NCBI GenBank assembly: GCA_902595755.1
Contig: CACJRF010000007.1
Location: 1 to 64,000 of the forward strand
Length of the DNA stretch: 64,000 nucleotides
Reading direction: 5' to 3'
Origin: an uncultured Alphaproteobacteria bacterium
GTDB taxonomy: Bacteria; Pseudomonadota; Alphaproteobacteria; Methylaequorales; Methylaequoraceae
The stretch's first letter is position 1; the number at the start of each line of letters is the position of its first letter. Below are positions 8,597 through 17,765 of this stretch, one piece after another. The translations under genes were made by a program, and so were the position numbers. The notes under the pieces were generated by a model. That model made no database searches and was not told where the DNA came from. It worked only from the letters and a program-made list of their open reading frames with translations.

Positions 8597-9866
8597 AAAT
8601 TTTGAAAAAATTAACGACTCACTAATTAAAAGGCAGAAATCTGAAAAAAATTTCAAACTGTTTGGATTAATCGGTATCATTTGTGCTATTTCATTTCTTA
8701 TAATAATTTTAACATCAATTATTATTGAAGGAAAAAAAGCATTTGTCAGCACATATATCAAACTTGACGTTTTTTTTGATTCAAAAATTATTGATCCAGA
8801 TAATACAAAAGAAGACTCTGTTATAAAATCTGCTAACTTCAATGAGATAATTACTAAGTCAATTTTGGAAAATTTCCCTGAAGTCACTGATAGAAAAGAA
8901 AAAATTAAATTATCTACTTTTATCTCTAGCTCTGCTGAGGATGAACTTATAAAACTAATAATATTAGATAAGGCTTTAATTGATCAAAAAAAAGAATTAT
9001 GGTTATTAGCATCTTCAACAATAGATGTTATTCATAAAAATCCAGATATGTTAAATTTTCCAGAAGATGAAAGGTTAATTGATGATAAAGAATTGAAATG
9101 GTTTCAATGGTTCTTGTCAGAGGAGAAAATCAAGTTTAGTGCAAATAAAAATTTTTTCTCCAATGCGGATTCAACTGAGCCCGAGCAAGCAGGTATTTGG
9201 GGGGCGTTCGTCGGTTCTTTTCTCACTCTTTTTGTAACCTTAATCCTTTCATTTCCAATAGCGGTTGCAGCTGGGGTTTTCTTAGAGGAGTTAGCTCCAA
9301 AAAATAAATTTACGGATTTCATAGAGGTCAATATAAATAACCTTGCTGCGGTACCCTCCATAATTTTTGGTTTGCTCGGTCTTGCTATTTTTTTGAATGT
9401 CATGCACCTACCAAGGTCCGCACCAATTGTAGGTGGAATGGTTTTAGCCTTAATGACTTTACCAACTATTATTATAGCAACTCGTGCTTCTTTGAGGGCT
9501 GTTCCGCCTTCTATTAGGGAGGCAGCTATTGGACTTGGAGCGACTAAGTTTCAAACAGTAACTCATCATGTACTTCCGTTATCAATGCCTGGAATATCAA
9601 CAGGAACAATTATAGGAATGTCACAAGCACTTGGTGAGTCTGCGCCATTATTAATGATTGGAATGGTTGCATTTATAGTGGATTCTCCTGGTTCTATTTT
9701 TGATTCAGCTACAGTGTTACCTGTACAAATTTATTTATGGAAAAGCACAGCAGCCAGAGGATTTGTAGAATTGACTGCAGCTGGGGTAATGGTTTTGTTA
9801 AGCTTTTTAGTTTTGATGAATGCTATAGCTGTATATGTTAGATATAAATTTGAAAAAAAGTGGTAG
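8589..9866 (+). CDS. pstA: Phosphate ABC transporter permease PstA
   Basis: This 425-residue permease has one N-terminal membrane segment (about residues 23-45) and then a roughly 150-residue hydrophilic periplasmic insertion, as in the long PstA form of alphaproteobacteria. The C-terminal permease domain holds the EAA-type loop IREAAIGLGATKFQTVTHHV (near residues 311-330). It partners PstC and the ATPase PstB. It overlaps pstC by 8 bp and lies 6 bp before pstB. Confidence 0.95.
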   Translation: MTKNFEKINDSLIKRQKSEKNFKLFGLIGIICAISFLIIILTSIIIEGKKAFVSTYIKLDVFFDSKIIDPDNTKEDSVIKSANFNEIITKSILENFPEVTDRKEKIKLSTFISSSAEDELIKLIILDKALIDQKKELWLLASSTIDVIHKNPDMLNFPEDERLIDDKELKWFQWFLSEEKIKFSANKNFFSNADSTEPEQAGIWGAFVGSFLTLFVTLILSFPIAVAAGVFLEELAPKNKFTDFIEVNINNLAAVPSIIFGLLGLAIFLNVMHLPRSAPIVGGMVLALMTLPTIIIATRASLRAVPPSIREAAIGLGATKFQTVTHHVLPLSMPGISTGTIIGMSQALGESAPLLMIGMVAFIVDSPGSIFDSATVLPVQIYLWKSTAARGFVELTAAGVMVLLSFLVLMNAIAVYVRYKFEKKW

Positions 9867-9872
9867 GTACTC

Positions 9873-10634
9873 ATGCAAAAAAATAAGATAGAAGCAAAAA
9901 AAGTTTCTGTATTTTATAACGATAAAAAAGCTTTAAACGAAATCACACTCAGTATACCTGAAAAAAAGGTTACTTCCTTAATAGGTCCAAGTGGTTGTGG
10001 CAAATCTACCTTTTTAAGATGTATTAATAGAATGAATGATACAATTGAGGGTTGTAGCATGACAGGGCGAATTTTGATTGACAATAAAGACATCAATGAA
10101 AAATCACTTGATCCAGTTTTGCTAAGAGCAAGAGTTGGTATGGTTTTTCAAAAGCCTAACCCATTTCCAAAATCTATTTTTGAGAATGTTGCATATGGAC
10201 CTAAAATCCATGGCTTAACGCAAAGTTCTGATGAATTGAATGAGCTAGTTGAAGAAAGCCTCAAGAAAGCTGGTTTATTTTCGGAGATAAAAGATAGAAT
10301 TCACGAACCAGGAACGTCCTTATCGGGAGGGCAACAACAAAGGCTTTGCATAGCCAGGGCTATATCTATAAGTCCAGAAATCATTCTAATGGACGAACCA
10401 TGTTCCGCGCTTGACCCTATAGCAACAGCAAAAATAGAGGAATTAATTGATGAGCTCGCCCATAACTTCACAATTGTAATTGTTACGCACTCCATGCAGC
10501 AAGCTGCAAGAGTTTCAAAACAGACAGCCTTTTTTCATATGGGAAATTTAATTGAAGTTGGAAAAACAGATTCAATATTTTCAAACCCCTCCGAAAAAAA
10601 AACTCAAGATTATATAACAGGAAAAATAGGATAA
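9873..10634 (+). CDS. pstB: Phosphate ABC transporter ATP-binding protein
   Basis: This 253-residue ABC ATPase has Walker [10 protein letters not shown] at residues 38-46, the signature SLSGGQQQR near 149-157, and Walker B ILMDEP near 171-176 followed by the PstB-typical CSALDPIAT. It powers phosphate import through PstCA and, with PhoU, takes part in signalling phosphate status to the PhoR/PhoB pathway. It sits between pstA and phoU with gaps of only a few bases. Confidence 0.97.
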   Translation: MQKNKIEAKKVSVFYNDKKALNEITLSIPEKKVTSLIGPSGCGKSTFLRCINRMNDTIEGCSMTGRILIDNKDINEKSLDPVLLRARVGMVFQKPNPFPKSIFENVAYGPKIHGLTQSSDELNELVEESLKKAGLFSEIKDRIHEPGTSLSGGQQQRLCIARAISISPEIILMDEPCSALDPIATAKIEELIDELAHNFTIVIVTHSMQQAARVSKQTAFFHMGNLIEVGKTDSIFSNPSEKKTQDYITGKIG

Positions 10635-10637
10635 AAA

Positions 10638-11294
10638 GTGAGAGAACAGCACATTGTAACAACTTACGACGAAGATTTAGATAAGATTAAGTCTGATCTA
10701 TTTAAAATGGCTTTAATTGTTGAGAAGCAGATCTATGATTCTATAAATTTAATAAAAATTTTAGACATAAAAAAAGCTAAAGAAATCATTAAGAGTGATG
10801 ATAAAATTGATAAAAAAGAGAAGGAAATTCGTAATTTAGCAACGAACATATTAACAAAAAGACAACCATTAGCCGATGACCTAAGAAAAATTTTAATAGC
10901 GTTAAAAATTTCAGGCACAATTGAAAGAATTGCTGACCATGCAGCAAACATTGCTGGGAGAATGAGTTATGTAAATAATATTCCAGACTCATACCTCACA
11001 GATTCAATCTTTCACCTAGGAAGCTTAGTTTTGGCTAATTATGCAAAAGCAATAAGCTCATATGATAAGGATTCCTCAAAAATTGCTAAAGTCGTTCCTA
11101 ACTTAGACAGAGAAATAAATTCAATATATGAAACTTGTTTTAGGGAACATCTTCATATCATGATGGAAGATCGAGAAACCATTGGTTTTTGCACACAAAT
11201 GCTTTTTATTGCAAAAGAACTTGAAAGGATTGGTGATCTTTCAAAGGTAATTTCTAAGGAGGTTTTATATAATGTTGAAGGAGTTCTTAAATAA
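10638..11294 (+). CDS. phoU: Phosphate signalling complex protein PhoU
   Basis: This 218-residue all-helical protein is made of two PhoU repeats. Conserved blocks include ELERIGDLSK near the C-terminus and the related ERIADHAANIA in the first half. PhoU links Pst transport activity to the sensor kinase and restrains PhoB activation and phosphate uptake when phosphate is plentiful. The start is a GTG 3 bp after pstB, and the protein begins REQHIVTTYDEDL as in family members. It is followed after 2 bp by phoB. Confidence 0.95.
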   Translation: MREQHIVTTYDEDLDKIKSDLFKMALIVEKQIYDSINLIKILDIKKAKEIIKSDDKIDKKEKEIRNLATNILTKRQPLADDLRKILIALKISGTIERIADHAANIAGRMSYVNNIPDSYLTDSIFHLGSLVLANYAKAISSYDKDSSKIAKVVPNLDREINSIYETCFREHLHIMMEDRETIGFCTQMLFIAKELERIGDLSKVISKEVLYNVEGVLK

Positions 11295-11296
11295 TT

Positions 11297-11986
11297 ATGA
11301 GTGCTACAAAAAGAATATTGGTAGTTGAGGATGACAAAGCACTAATGCCAATAATATCGTATAACCTACAAAAAAGTGGCTTTGTAGTTAGAGAGGCAAT
11401 CAATGGTGATGAGGCTCTGTTATTAATTAAAGAAGAATTGCCTGACTTAGCCATATTAGATTGGATGGTACCATCTCCTTCTGGCCTTGAGATTTGTAAA
11501 ATATTAAGAAGAAAAAAAGAGACAAGCTCAATCCCAATAATTCTCCTTACTGCCAAAGGGGAAGAGGAGGATAGAATTAGAGGACTTAATTCTGGTGCAG
11601 ATGATTATGTGACAAAACCATTTAGCCCCGCTGAATTAGTGGCAAGAATAAATGCGCTTTTGAGAAGAGTTAATCATAGTCATTCCAATACAATTGAGTT
11701 CGAAGACATTAGCATAGATGTTAATAAGCACAAAGTTTTTAGGGGAGGGAAGAAAATTCACCTCGGTCCAACTGAATATAAATTACTTAAGCATCTTATG
11801 GAAAATCCAGGCCGTGTTTTTTCAAGAGACAATCTGTTAGACAAAGTATGGGGGCATGGGATTTACGTAGAGTCAAGAACGGTTGATACCCATATTAGAA
11901 GACTTAGAAAAGCTATAAATATAGACGGAACTAAAAATTATATTAGAACTGTAAGATCTGCTGGTTACTCAATTGATAATGAGTGA
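11297..11986 (+). CDS. phoB: Phosphate regulon response regulator PhoB
   Basis: This 229-residue OmpR/PhoB-class regulator has a complete receiver domain: acidic pair EDD at 11-13, phosphoacceptor Asp55 in LAILDWMVP, and Lys107 in TKPF. The C-terminal winged helix ends GTKNYIRTVRSAGYSI. Phosphorylated PhoB would bind the Pho boxes upstream of pstS and perhaps of the GAPDH-arsJ pair. The partner kinase gene phoR, often adjacent in other genomes, is not present anywhere in the window and must lie elsewhere or be replaced by another kinase. Confidence 0.93.
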   Translation: MSATKRILVVEDDKALMPIISYNLQKSGFVVREAINGDEALLLIKEELPDLAILDWMVPSPSGLEICKILRRKKETSSIPIILLTAKGEEEDRIRGLNSGADDYVTKPFSPAELVARINALLRRVNHSHSNTIEFEDISIDVNKHKVFRGGKKIHLGPTEYKLLKHLMENPGRVFSRDNLLDKVWGHGIYVESRTVDTHIRRLRKAINIDGTKNYIRTVRSAGYSIDNE

Positions 11987-12037
11987 AAAATATAAATAAA
12001 GTATTGTTCATTCAATCCTTAACCCTATTATGAAATT

Positions 12038-13921
12038 ATGAAATTTAATGATGGCGTTTCAATAATTGTTACAGTCTTCAATAAAGAAAAATATATTGAG
12101 AATACTCTTTCATCAATTGTAAAACAGATGAATCGTTCGTCTGAGCTAATAATAGTAAATGACGGTTCCACAGACACATCACTGCAAAAAATAAATGCTT
12201 TTTTTAAAAAAAGAAAAATAAGTCATAAGTTAATTAATCAAACTAATACAGGGCCAAGTATAGCCATAAACAATGCTTTGAAAAAAGTAAAATTTTCTTT
12301 CGTTAAATTAGTTGATGGTGATGATATTCTTGCGCCCTATGCAATTAATTTCATGTTCAAGACAATGGTAAACTCGAAGCTAGATTTACTTTACGGTGAC
12401 TGGAAATGGGTTGAAAATCCCGAAAAATATAGTTTTAAAAAGAGTCAAAATAATCAAACAAAAATAATGAGTGATGCGATAACAAAACTTTTAGCTAAAG
12501 GTTGGGGTGGGTCTAGCAATTTAATGATTAAAACAGAATCATTTAAAAAAGTTGGTGGTTGTGATGAAAATATATTTGTCCAGGATTACTCGATACCATT
12601 AAGAATCGCTGGCAATCATTTAAAATCCAAATCCGGCAAACATTACAAAGTTGCAGTTACTAGCAAGCTAATATGTGTATGCCCAAAATTTATAACTAAT
12701 AGAATTATGGATAATAACGGTCAAACCCTTTATGATTTATCAATCGCAAGTTTAAACTTTCTGGATGATCATAGCCTCCTGAAACAAAAAGTAAAAGATG
12801 CAGTTCTTAAAAAAATTATATCTAGATGCTGGAAATGGGCACTAAGAAAAAACGGTAAAAGTTATTTTAGTAAAGAATTTAGAATTTACCTAAAGAGTAA
12901 ATTTGGTTTAAAATATTCACCGAAATTTGTTAGATACTTTGTCTACCAAACATGGCGTCAGGAAGAACGGATAAAAAAGTTAAATTATACGCCTAAGAAA
13001 AAAGTAAAAATCTTAATTTATGTTGGGCTAGATTTATTAGGTGATGCTTTACTTAAATTACCTTTTTTAAGGACTCTTAAAAAAGTTTTCCCACATTCTG
13101 AAGTTACCTGGCTGGCAGGAAAAGGTGATAGTATACTAAACAAATCACTTAAACCTTTAACTCACGGTCTTCTGGATAAGATTGAGGACAAAATAAAGAT
13201 TGGTTCTAAATTATCGGATATCTCAAAAGCGAAAAACTTCTCAAATTTTGATATAGTTATAGATACACAAAAAAGAGTTTTAACCACACTTATACTGAAA
13301 AAAATAAATTGCGATATTTTCATATCTCAGAGTGCCAATTTCTTTTTTTCCGATTTAAAGCCAGACACAAAAAACGAGGTTAATCTTTCAAAACAACTCA
13401 TAAATTTAGCAGAAATTTTCAATTATAAAAAAATAGATGACTCATTCTCTATTAAAACTAACAAATCAAAAAAAGTTGTTATATGTCCGGGCGCATCTGC
13501 TGAATGGAAAAGTTGGAATCTTGAGAACTTTATGGAATTTGCTAAATATCTTATACAAAAAAAATTCCTCCCTATTTTTGTTCTTGGTCCAAAAGAAAAA
13601 AATTTGGAACGCAAGATATTAAATGCATTTGGTAAGTCTAGGGTCTTCATAAGTAACGATCCTATAAAGACAATAAAATTTTCTACTAATGCAAAAATTG
13701 GAATTTCTAATGACACAGGTTGTGGCCACTTAATTGCAAACTCAGGAATTCCTTTAATAACTATTTTTGGGCCCACTAATTCAGAAAAGTTTAGGCCGAT
13801 TGGTAACCCCTATAATAAAGTCATTTCCTCTATCAAAGAATATGGCTCAAACGATATAAATACAATAAGGCCTGAATTATTAATTGAAAAATTTAACAAG
13901 CTAATCAAAGAGATTAGATAG
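12038..13921 (+). CDS. Bifunctional glycosyltransferase, GT2 fused to GT9 (heptosyltransferase-like)
   Basis: This 627-residue protein joins two enzymes. Residues about 6-230 are a GT2 A-fold with VSIIVTVFN at 8-16, the nucleotide-binding IIVNDGSTD, and a DXD-like LVDGDD near 90-96. Residues about 321-625 are a GT9 domain with GDALLKLPFLRTL near 330, the donor-site VICPGASAEWKSW, and the typical C-terminal NDTGCGHLIA and IFGPT blocks. There is no signal peptide or membrane segment, so it is probably cytoplasmic and builds lipopolysaccharide core or a surface polysaccharide. The two halves are continuous in one frame with no internal stop. It follows phoB by 51 bp, and whether it belongs to the Pho transcript is unknown. 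Confidence 0.85.
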   Translation: MKFNDGVSIIVTVFNKEKYIENTLSSIVKQMNRSSELIIVNDGSTDTSLQKINAFFKKRKISHKLINQTNTGPSIAINNALKKVKFSFVKLVDGDDILAPYAINFMFKTMVNSKLDLLYGDWKWVENPEKYSFKKSQNNQTKIMSDAITKLLAKGWGGSSNLMIKTESFKKVGGCDENIFVQDYSIPLRIAGNHLKSKSGKHYKVAVTSKLICVCPKFITNRIMDNNGQTLYDLSIASLNFLDDHSLLKQKVKDAVLKKIISRCWKWALRKNGKSYFSKEFRIYLKSKFGLKYSPKFVRYFVYQTWRQEERIKKLNYTPKKKVKILIYVGLDLLGDALLKLPFLRTLKKVFPHSEVTWLAGKGDSILNKSLKPLTHGLLDKIEDKIKIGSKLSDISKAKNFSNFDIVIDTQKRVLTTLILKKINCDIFISQSANFFFSDLKPDTKNEVNLSKQLINLAEIFNYKKIDDSFSIKTNKSKKVVICPGASAEWKSWNLENFMEFAKYLIQKKFLPIFVLGPKEKNLERKILNAFGKSRVFISNDPIKTIKFSTNAKIGISNDTGCGHLIANSGIPLITIFGPTNSEKFRPIGNPYNKVISSIKEYGSNDINTIRPELLIEKFNKLIKEIR

Positions 13922-13971
13922 TAGATTAAAGAAACTTTTTTTTATGATTGTAATTATGATATATAAAACAA

Positions 13972-14193
13972 ATGAAAATATCAGACAAACTTAAATGGGT
14001 CGGTACTCTCCTTGTTTTAACGGGAATAGCTTTAACTAATGTAAATTATTATCCTCTTAATATTTTTATTCATGGTGCAGGGGTGATTTTTTGGACCATT
14101 AGTGGATATTTATCAAAAGATAAAGCCATACTTACTAATTTTGGTTTCCAAATACCAATATTTATTTTTGGTATATTAAACTATTTTATTTAA
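13972..14193 (+). CDS. Small hydrophobic membrane protein of unknown function
   Basis: This 73-residue protein has three predicted membrane segments (about residues 9-25, 28-48 and 57-73) and a short charged loop SKDKA between the second and third. It has an ATG start and is separate from the glycosyltransferase upstream. Its last 18 bp overlap the end of the convergent PfkB-kinase gene. I do not recognise the family and assign no role. Confidence 0.6.
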   Translation: MKISDKLKWVGTLLVLTGIALTNVNYYPLNIFIHGAGVIFWTISGYLSKDKAILTNFGFQIPIFIFGILNYFI

Positions 14194-15144
14194 CATCTCA
14201 CTATCTGCTCTAGCTCCAAACTTTTGAATAATTAACGAAGCTAATTTATTAGCAAATTCTACGGATTCTTTTGGATCGTATCCATTAATATACTTGAATA
14301 TAAATCCAGCTGCAAACATATCTCCTGCTCCAGTTGTATCTATTACACTATCAACTTTAGTGCCCTTAACTTCTGTTAATTCATTTTGTCTTATAAAGTC
14401 AGCACCCTCTGAACCTTTTGTAATGACTGCAATATCAAGATTAAGGTTTTCAGTTATCTTAGTTTTCTGAATATTGAAATCTAACAATGACTCAAACTCA
14501 TCTTCATTTCCAATTAGTACATCAACATCTTCGTTGATAAATCTTAAAAAGTCACGCTTCAAAGATTTAACTAGATTTGGATCTGATAATGAAAATATAA
14601 TTTTTACATTGAATTGTTTACAAAAATTTACAGCTTTAGTAATTGCCTCTCTGGCAGTTTCAGAACTCCATAGATAACCTTCTATTAAGAGATAGTCTTG
14701 GTCCTTAAAATATTCCTCTGTAATATCAGAAGCACTTAGTGTAGTGCTCGCACCGAGAAATGTTTGCATGGTTCTTTCTCCATCCGGTGTTACAAAAACT
14801 ATACACCTAGCAGTTGGTAAGCCAGAGTTAGATTTATCACATAAAAAGTTCGTTCCAGATTCTGTCATTTTATTTTCAAAATCATTACCCAACTCATCAT
14901 TCATAACCTTCCCACAAAAGCTTGCGTCCAACCCAAGTAGCGAGATTGTTGATATAGTGTTAGCTACTGACCCTCCTGAATCTGTTTTAATCATTTCAAT
15001 TTTCTCAAGAATTTTTTGTGACTCATCCTTACTAACGATAGCCATTGTCCCTTTAGAAAGATTATTCTCATCAATGAAATTATTCTCAACTTTTGTAAGG
15101 ATATCTAAAACTGCGTTTCCCATTCCTATTATCTTTTTAGTCAT
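14176..15144 (-). CDS. PfkB-family carbohydrate or nucleoside kinase (adenosine kinase-like)
   Basis: This 322-residue ribokinase-fold enzyme has the N-terminal GMGNAVLDIL motif, the substrate-binding GGSVANTISTISLLG (about 57-71) and the ATP-site DTTGAGDMFAAGF near residue 266-278 with the catalytic Asp in GAGD. Adenosine-kinase-like members with this sequence style are common in alphaproteobacteria next to DNA repair genes. The substrate (adenosine, another nucleoside, or a sugar) cannot be set from sequence. The gene start overlaps the end of nth by 8 bp, so the two are likely co-transcribed. Confidence 0.85.
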   Translation of the reverse strand: MTKKIIGMGNAVLDILTKVENNFIDENNLSKGTMAIVSKDESQKILEKIEMIKTDSGGSVANTISTISLLGLDASFCGKVMNDELGNDFENKMTESGTNFLCDKSNSGLPTARCIVFVTPDGERTMQTFLGASTTLSASDITEEYFKDQDYLLIEGYLWSSETAREAITKAVNFCKQFNVKIIFSLSDPNLVKSLKRDFLRFINEDVDVLIGNEDEFESLLDFNIQKTKITENLNLDIAVITKGSEGADFIRQNELTEVKGTKVDSVIDTTGAGDMFAAGFIFKYINGYDPKESVEFANKLASLIIQKFGARADSEMLNKIV

Positions 15145-15781
15145 AAATTTTTTCCTTTAAATAAAATTCGCAGTATTTTGTAATCTTACAATGATCACAA
15201 TCAGGATTCTTTGCTTTACAAGTATATCTTCCGTGAAGAATAAGCCAGTGATGAGCATTTTTCAATGCCCATTTTGGAATTGTTTCCATGTAGCAATTCT
15301 CAACTTCAAGTGGTGCTTTTCCTTTAGCAAAACCTATTCTATTTCCTAATCTAAATAAATGCGTATCAACTGCGATATATGGCTTACCAAAAAATGTATT
15401 TAAAACTACATTTGCGGTTTTTCTTCCTACACCAGGAAGTTTAACTAAAGCATCTCTTTCAGATGGAACTTTTCCTTCATGCTCATTAATTAGCATATTA
15501 CTTAAAAGAAACAAATTCTTAGCTTTTGAGTTATAAAGACCGATATTTTTTATAGTTTCCCTAATTTTTTTCTCACCTAGCTTGACCATATCGGATGGTT
15601 TTTTTGCTAAGTTGAATAATTTTGTAGTAACCTTGTTTACTCCTTTATCAGTGGATTGTGCAGATAAAACTACTGCCACCAGTAATGTAAATTCATCTGA
15701 ATAATTTAACTCTGTTGTTGGATTTTTTATAGTTTCACTCAATACTTTAAAAATCTTATTTACATAACGCTTACTTTTCAT
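15137..15781 (-). CDS. nth: Endonuclease III (base-excision repair)
   Basis: This 214-residue protein contains the helix-hairpin-helix motif LPGVGRKTANVV with the catalytic Lys, followed by the catalytic Asp in AVDTHLFR. The C-terminal cysteines have the spacing C-x6-C-x2-C-x5-C expected for the 4Fe-4S cluster. It removes oxidised pyrimidines from DNA and cuts abasic sites. It is first in a two-gene minus-strand unit with the PfkB kinase and faces the DUF2244 gene, with a 50-bp shared upstream region. Confidence 0.96.
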   Translation of the reverse strand: MKSKRYVNKIFKVLSETIKNPTTELNYSDEFTLLVAVVLSAQSTDKGVNKVTTKLFNLAKKPSDMVKLGEKKIRETIKNIGLYNSKAKNLFLLSNMLINEHEGKVPSERDALVKLPGVGRKTANVVLNTFFGKPYIAVDTHLFRLGNRIGFAKGKAPLEVENCYMETIPKWALKNAHHWLILHGRYTCKAKNPDCDHCKITKYCEFYLKEKIYD

Positions 15782-15831
15782 GATATGAATTATACCTTTA
15801 AAATTTTAAAAATTAACTTTATATAATTATT

Positions 15832-16305
15832 ATGGAAAAAGTTTATCTTGATTTAACTATCCTCCCTTACAGAAGCTTATCAAAAAAAGATTTTCGGAAC
15901 TTAATGTTTTGTGTTGCTTTTATTTTTTTCTCAATAGGGGGTTATTTTTGGTATTTGGGTGCCTGGCCTGTATTTGGTTTTATAGGCTTGGATGTTGCTT
16001 TACTATATTATGCTTTCAAGATTAATTACAAATCTGGTGAAATATTTGAGACTCTAAAAATTGAAAAGGAAACCTTTCTTATAACACGTAACTTCCCTTC
16101 TGGGAAACAGCAAAGCTGGAATCTAGAACCTTATTGGGCAAGTGTAGAACTGAACTCTCAAAAAAGAAATGAAGAAAATCTGATTTTAAAGTCCAAAGAT
16201 AAAGTGGTTTTAGTCGGCTCATTTTTAAATTATAATGATAAAAGAAAACTATTTGATAGAATCCAAGAAGCAATAAATCGATATAAAAAAAAATTAAACG
16301 AGTAA
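15832..16305 (+). CDS. DUF2244 family membrane protein
   Basis: This 157-residue protein has two adjacent membrane segments (about residues 25-43 and 46-64), followed by a cytoplasmic domain with the family-typical pattern of a tryptophan-containing LEPYWASVEL stretch. DUF2244 genes often lie beside nth in alphaproteobacteria, as here. The family may be linked to respiratory membrane proteins, but the function is not established. It is divergent from nth. Confidence 0.8.
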   Translation: MEKVYLDLTILPYRSLSKKDFRNLMFCVAFIFFSIGGYFWYLGAWPVFGFIGLDVALLYYAFKINYKSGEIFETLKIEKETFLITRNFPSGKQQSWNLEPYWASVELNSQKRNEENLILKSKDKVVLVGSFLNYNDKRKLFDRIQEAINRYKKKLNE

Positions 16306-16308
16306 AAA

Positions 16309-17223
16309 CTGTCCTTTAAAACCTCAAAAACCTCAAATTATTTTCTATTGATTCTTTTATCTGCAATCTGGGGAAGCTCCTTTATTTTTATTAAACTTAG
16401 TGTTGAAACTATAGATTCTAAATTACTTACGTTTTATAGATTAACTATTGCTTCATTAGCCTTAGTGGTTTTTTGTAATAGAAAAAATATCATTAATTGT
16501 TTAAAAAAAAATAAACTTCAAATTTTTATTATTGCCTTTCTCGGCAATGTGATTCCATTTAACCTTATAAGCTACAGCGAAATTTTCGTTGATAGTGTAA
16601 TTGCTTCAACTTTAATAGGCACTATGCCTATATTTACTTTTTTATTTTCCATTTATATTTTTAAAAAGATTGAATTCACGTACTTGAGGTTTATTGGTCT
16701 TCTGATTGGTTTTTTAGGAATGGCTATATTTATAGGGCCCTCAAATTTACAATTAGGTCAGGATAAAATAATTTTTTATTTTTTAATTATCCTTTCATCT
16801 ATTTGTTATGCTTTTTCTGCAAATGTTGTAAAAAGGGTAAGAGACTCTTCTCCAAGCGACGTTGCAATCACATCAACGGTTCTAGCGGCAATAATCTGCC
16901 TTGCGCATGTCTTACTTGAATGCATCGTATTAGAAAGTTATGACATTAATAATCTTTTATTAATCTCAGTCAAAAGTTTTGTATCTGCAACTATATTAGG
17001 TTTAGTTTGTACTGCCTTCGCTATTTTTATATTTTTCTCACTAATAAATAAGGAGTCGGCTGTCTTTGCTAGTCAAAGTAATTATTTAATCCCATGTTTT
17101 GGGTCCCTATGGGGAATATTGTTCCTCAATGAAATAGTAACATCTAACATGTTCATCGGGTTGTTATTTATTGTTTTTTCAGGATGGTTGATTAACAAAA
17201 AAGACTTAAAATTTTTACTTTAG
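16309..17223 (+). CDS. EamA/DMT-family transporter, start uncertain
   Basis: This inner-membrane protein has about ten hydrophobic segments in two EamA repeats. The first repeat begins with AIWGSSFIFIK, the second with a phase change near residue 150, and FFSLINKESAVFA is typical near the end. No ATG is available. A TTG at 16348 would give 291 residues but cuts the first membrane helix short. The frame is open back to 16306, and the residues SNYFLL immediately upstream extend that helix, so a CTG at 16309 directly after the DUF2244 stop is a plausible start and is used here. Substrate is unknown: family members export amino acids or metabolites. Its 3' end overlaps the convergent lipoprotein gene by 9 bp. 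Confidence 0.8.
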   Translation: MSFKTSKTSNYFLLILLSAIWGSSFIFIKLSVETIDSKLLTFYRLTIASLALVVFCNRKNIINCLKKNKLQIFIIAFLGNVIPFNLISYSEIFVDSVIASTLIGTMPIFTFLFSIYIFKKIEFTYLRFIGLLIGFLGMAIFIGPSNLQLGQDKIIFYFLIILSSICYAFSANVVKRVRDSSPSDVAITSTVLAAIICLAHVLLECIVLESYDINNLLLISVKSFVSATILGLVCTAFAIFIFFSLINKESAVFASQSNYLIPCFGSLWGILFLNEIVTSNMFIGLLFIVFSGWLINKKDLKFLL

Positions 17224-17763
17224 TTTATCTTTTGCATCAGGAACATCACCAACATCATACTCTTCATACTGCATCTCAGGTTTTATTTCTTGATTATCAT
17301 CTACCGCATAGATTGTTTTAACAGCTTTTTGAAAATTAACTCTTGCTTTTTCTAGGTTCATTTCAGCATAAGTCACAGAACCTCCAAGCCAAGCATTATC
17401 TTCTAATGCATTTGTTGCCGCGATTAAGAGTTCAGATGTCTCTATTAAAGAATTATGTATTTGTCTTAATTTATTTGAATTTGGTATTTTTAATTTTCTA
17501 AGTGATTCAGGTTCACCAAAAGATGAAATATGATTTTTCACAAGCTCCTCTGCCTCTTTAAAATGATCTTCATCCGACCTATCATTACTTAAATTAAATG
17601 CATCAAGCAACCTCCCCTGGATAATTATTGCGTTTCCTAAATGTCCAAGCCTAACATCCATCGTCTTTTTATATTCTTGTATATCCTTTTCTGAAATCTC
17701 TTGTTCACATGAAACAAGACTTGTTAAGGAAATTAGAACTATTGATAAAACCTTTAAAATCAT
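17215..17763 (-). CDS. Putative lipoprotein of unknown function
   Basis: With the ATG at 17763 the protein is 182 residues. It starts with a lipoprotein signal (MILKVLSIVLISLTSLVSC) whose lipobox LVSC places the lipidated cysteine at residue 19. A longer frame exists upstream but it would run into dapB and move the signal inside the protein, so the shorter start is preferred. The mature part is helical, rich in Glu, Lys and Asn, with an acidic C-terminus. I do not recognise the family. It begins 2 bp after dapB, suggesting co-transcription. Confidence 0.65.
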   Translation of the reverse strand: MILKVLSIVLISLTSLVSCEQEISEKDIQEYKKTMDVRLGHLGNAIIIQGRLLDAFNLSNDRSDEDHFKEAEELVKNHISSFGEPESLRKLKIPNSNKLRQIHNSLIETSELLIAATNALEDNAWLGGSVTYAEMNLEKARVNFQKAVKTIYAVDDNQEIKPEMQYEEYDVGDVPDAKDKLK

Positions 17764-17765
17764 AA

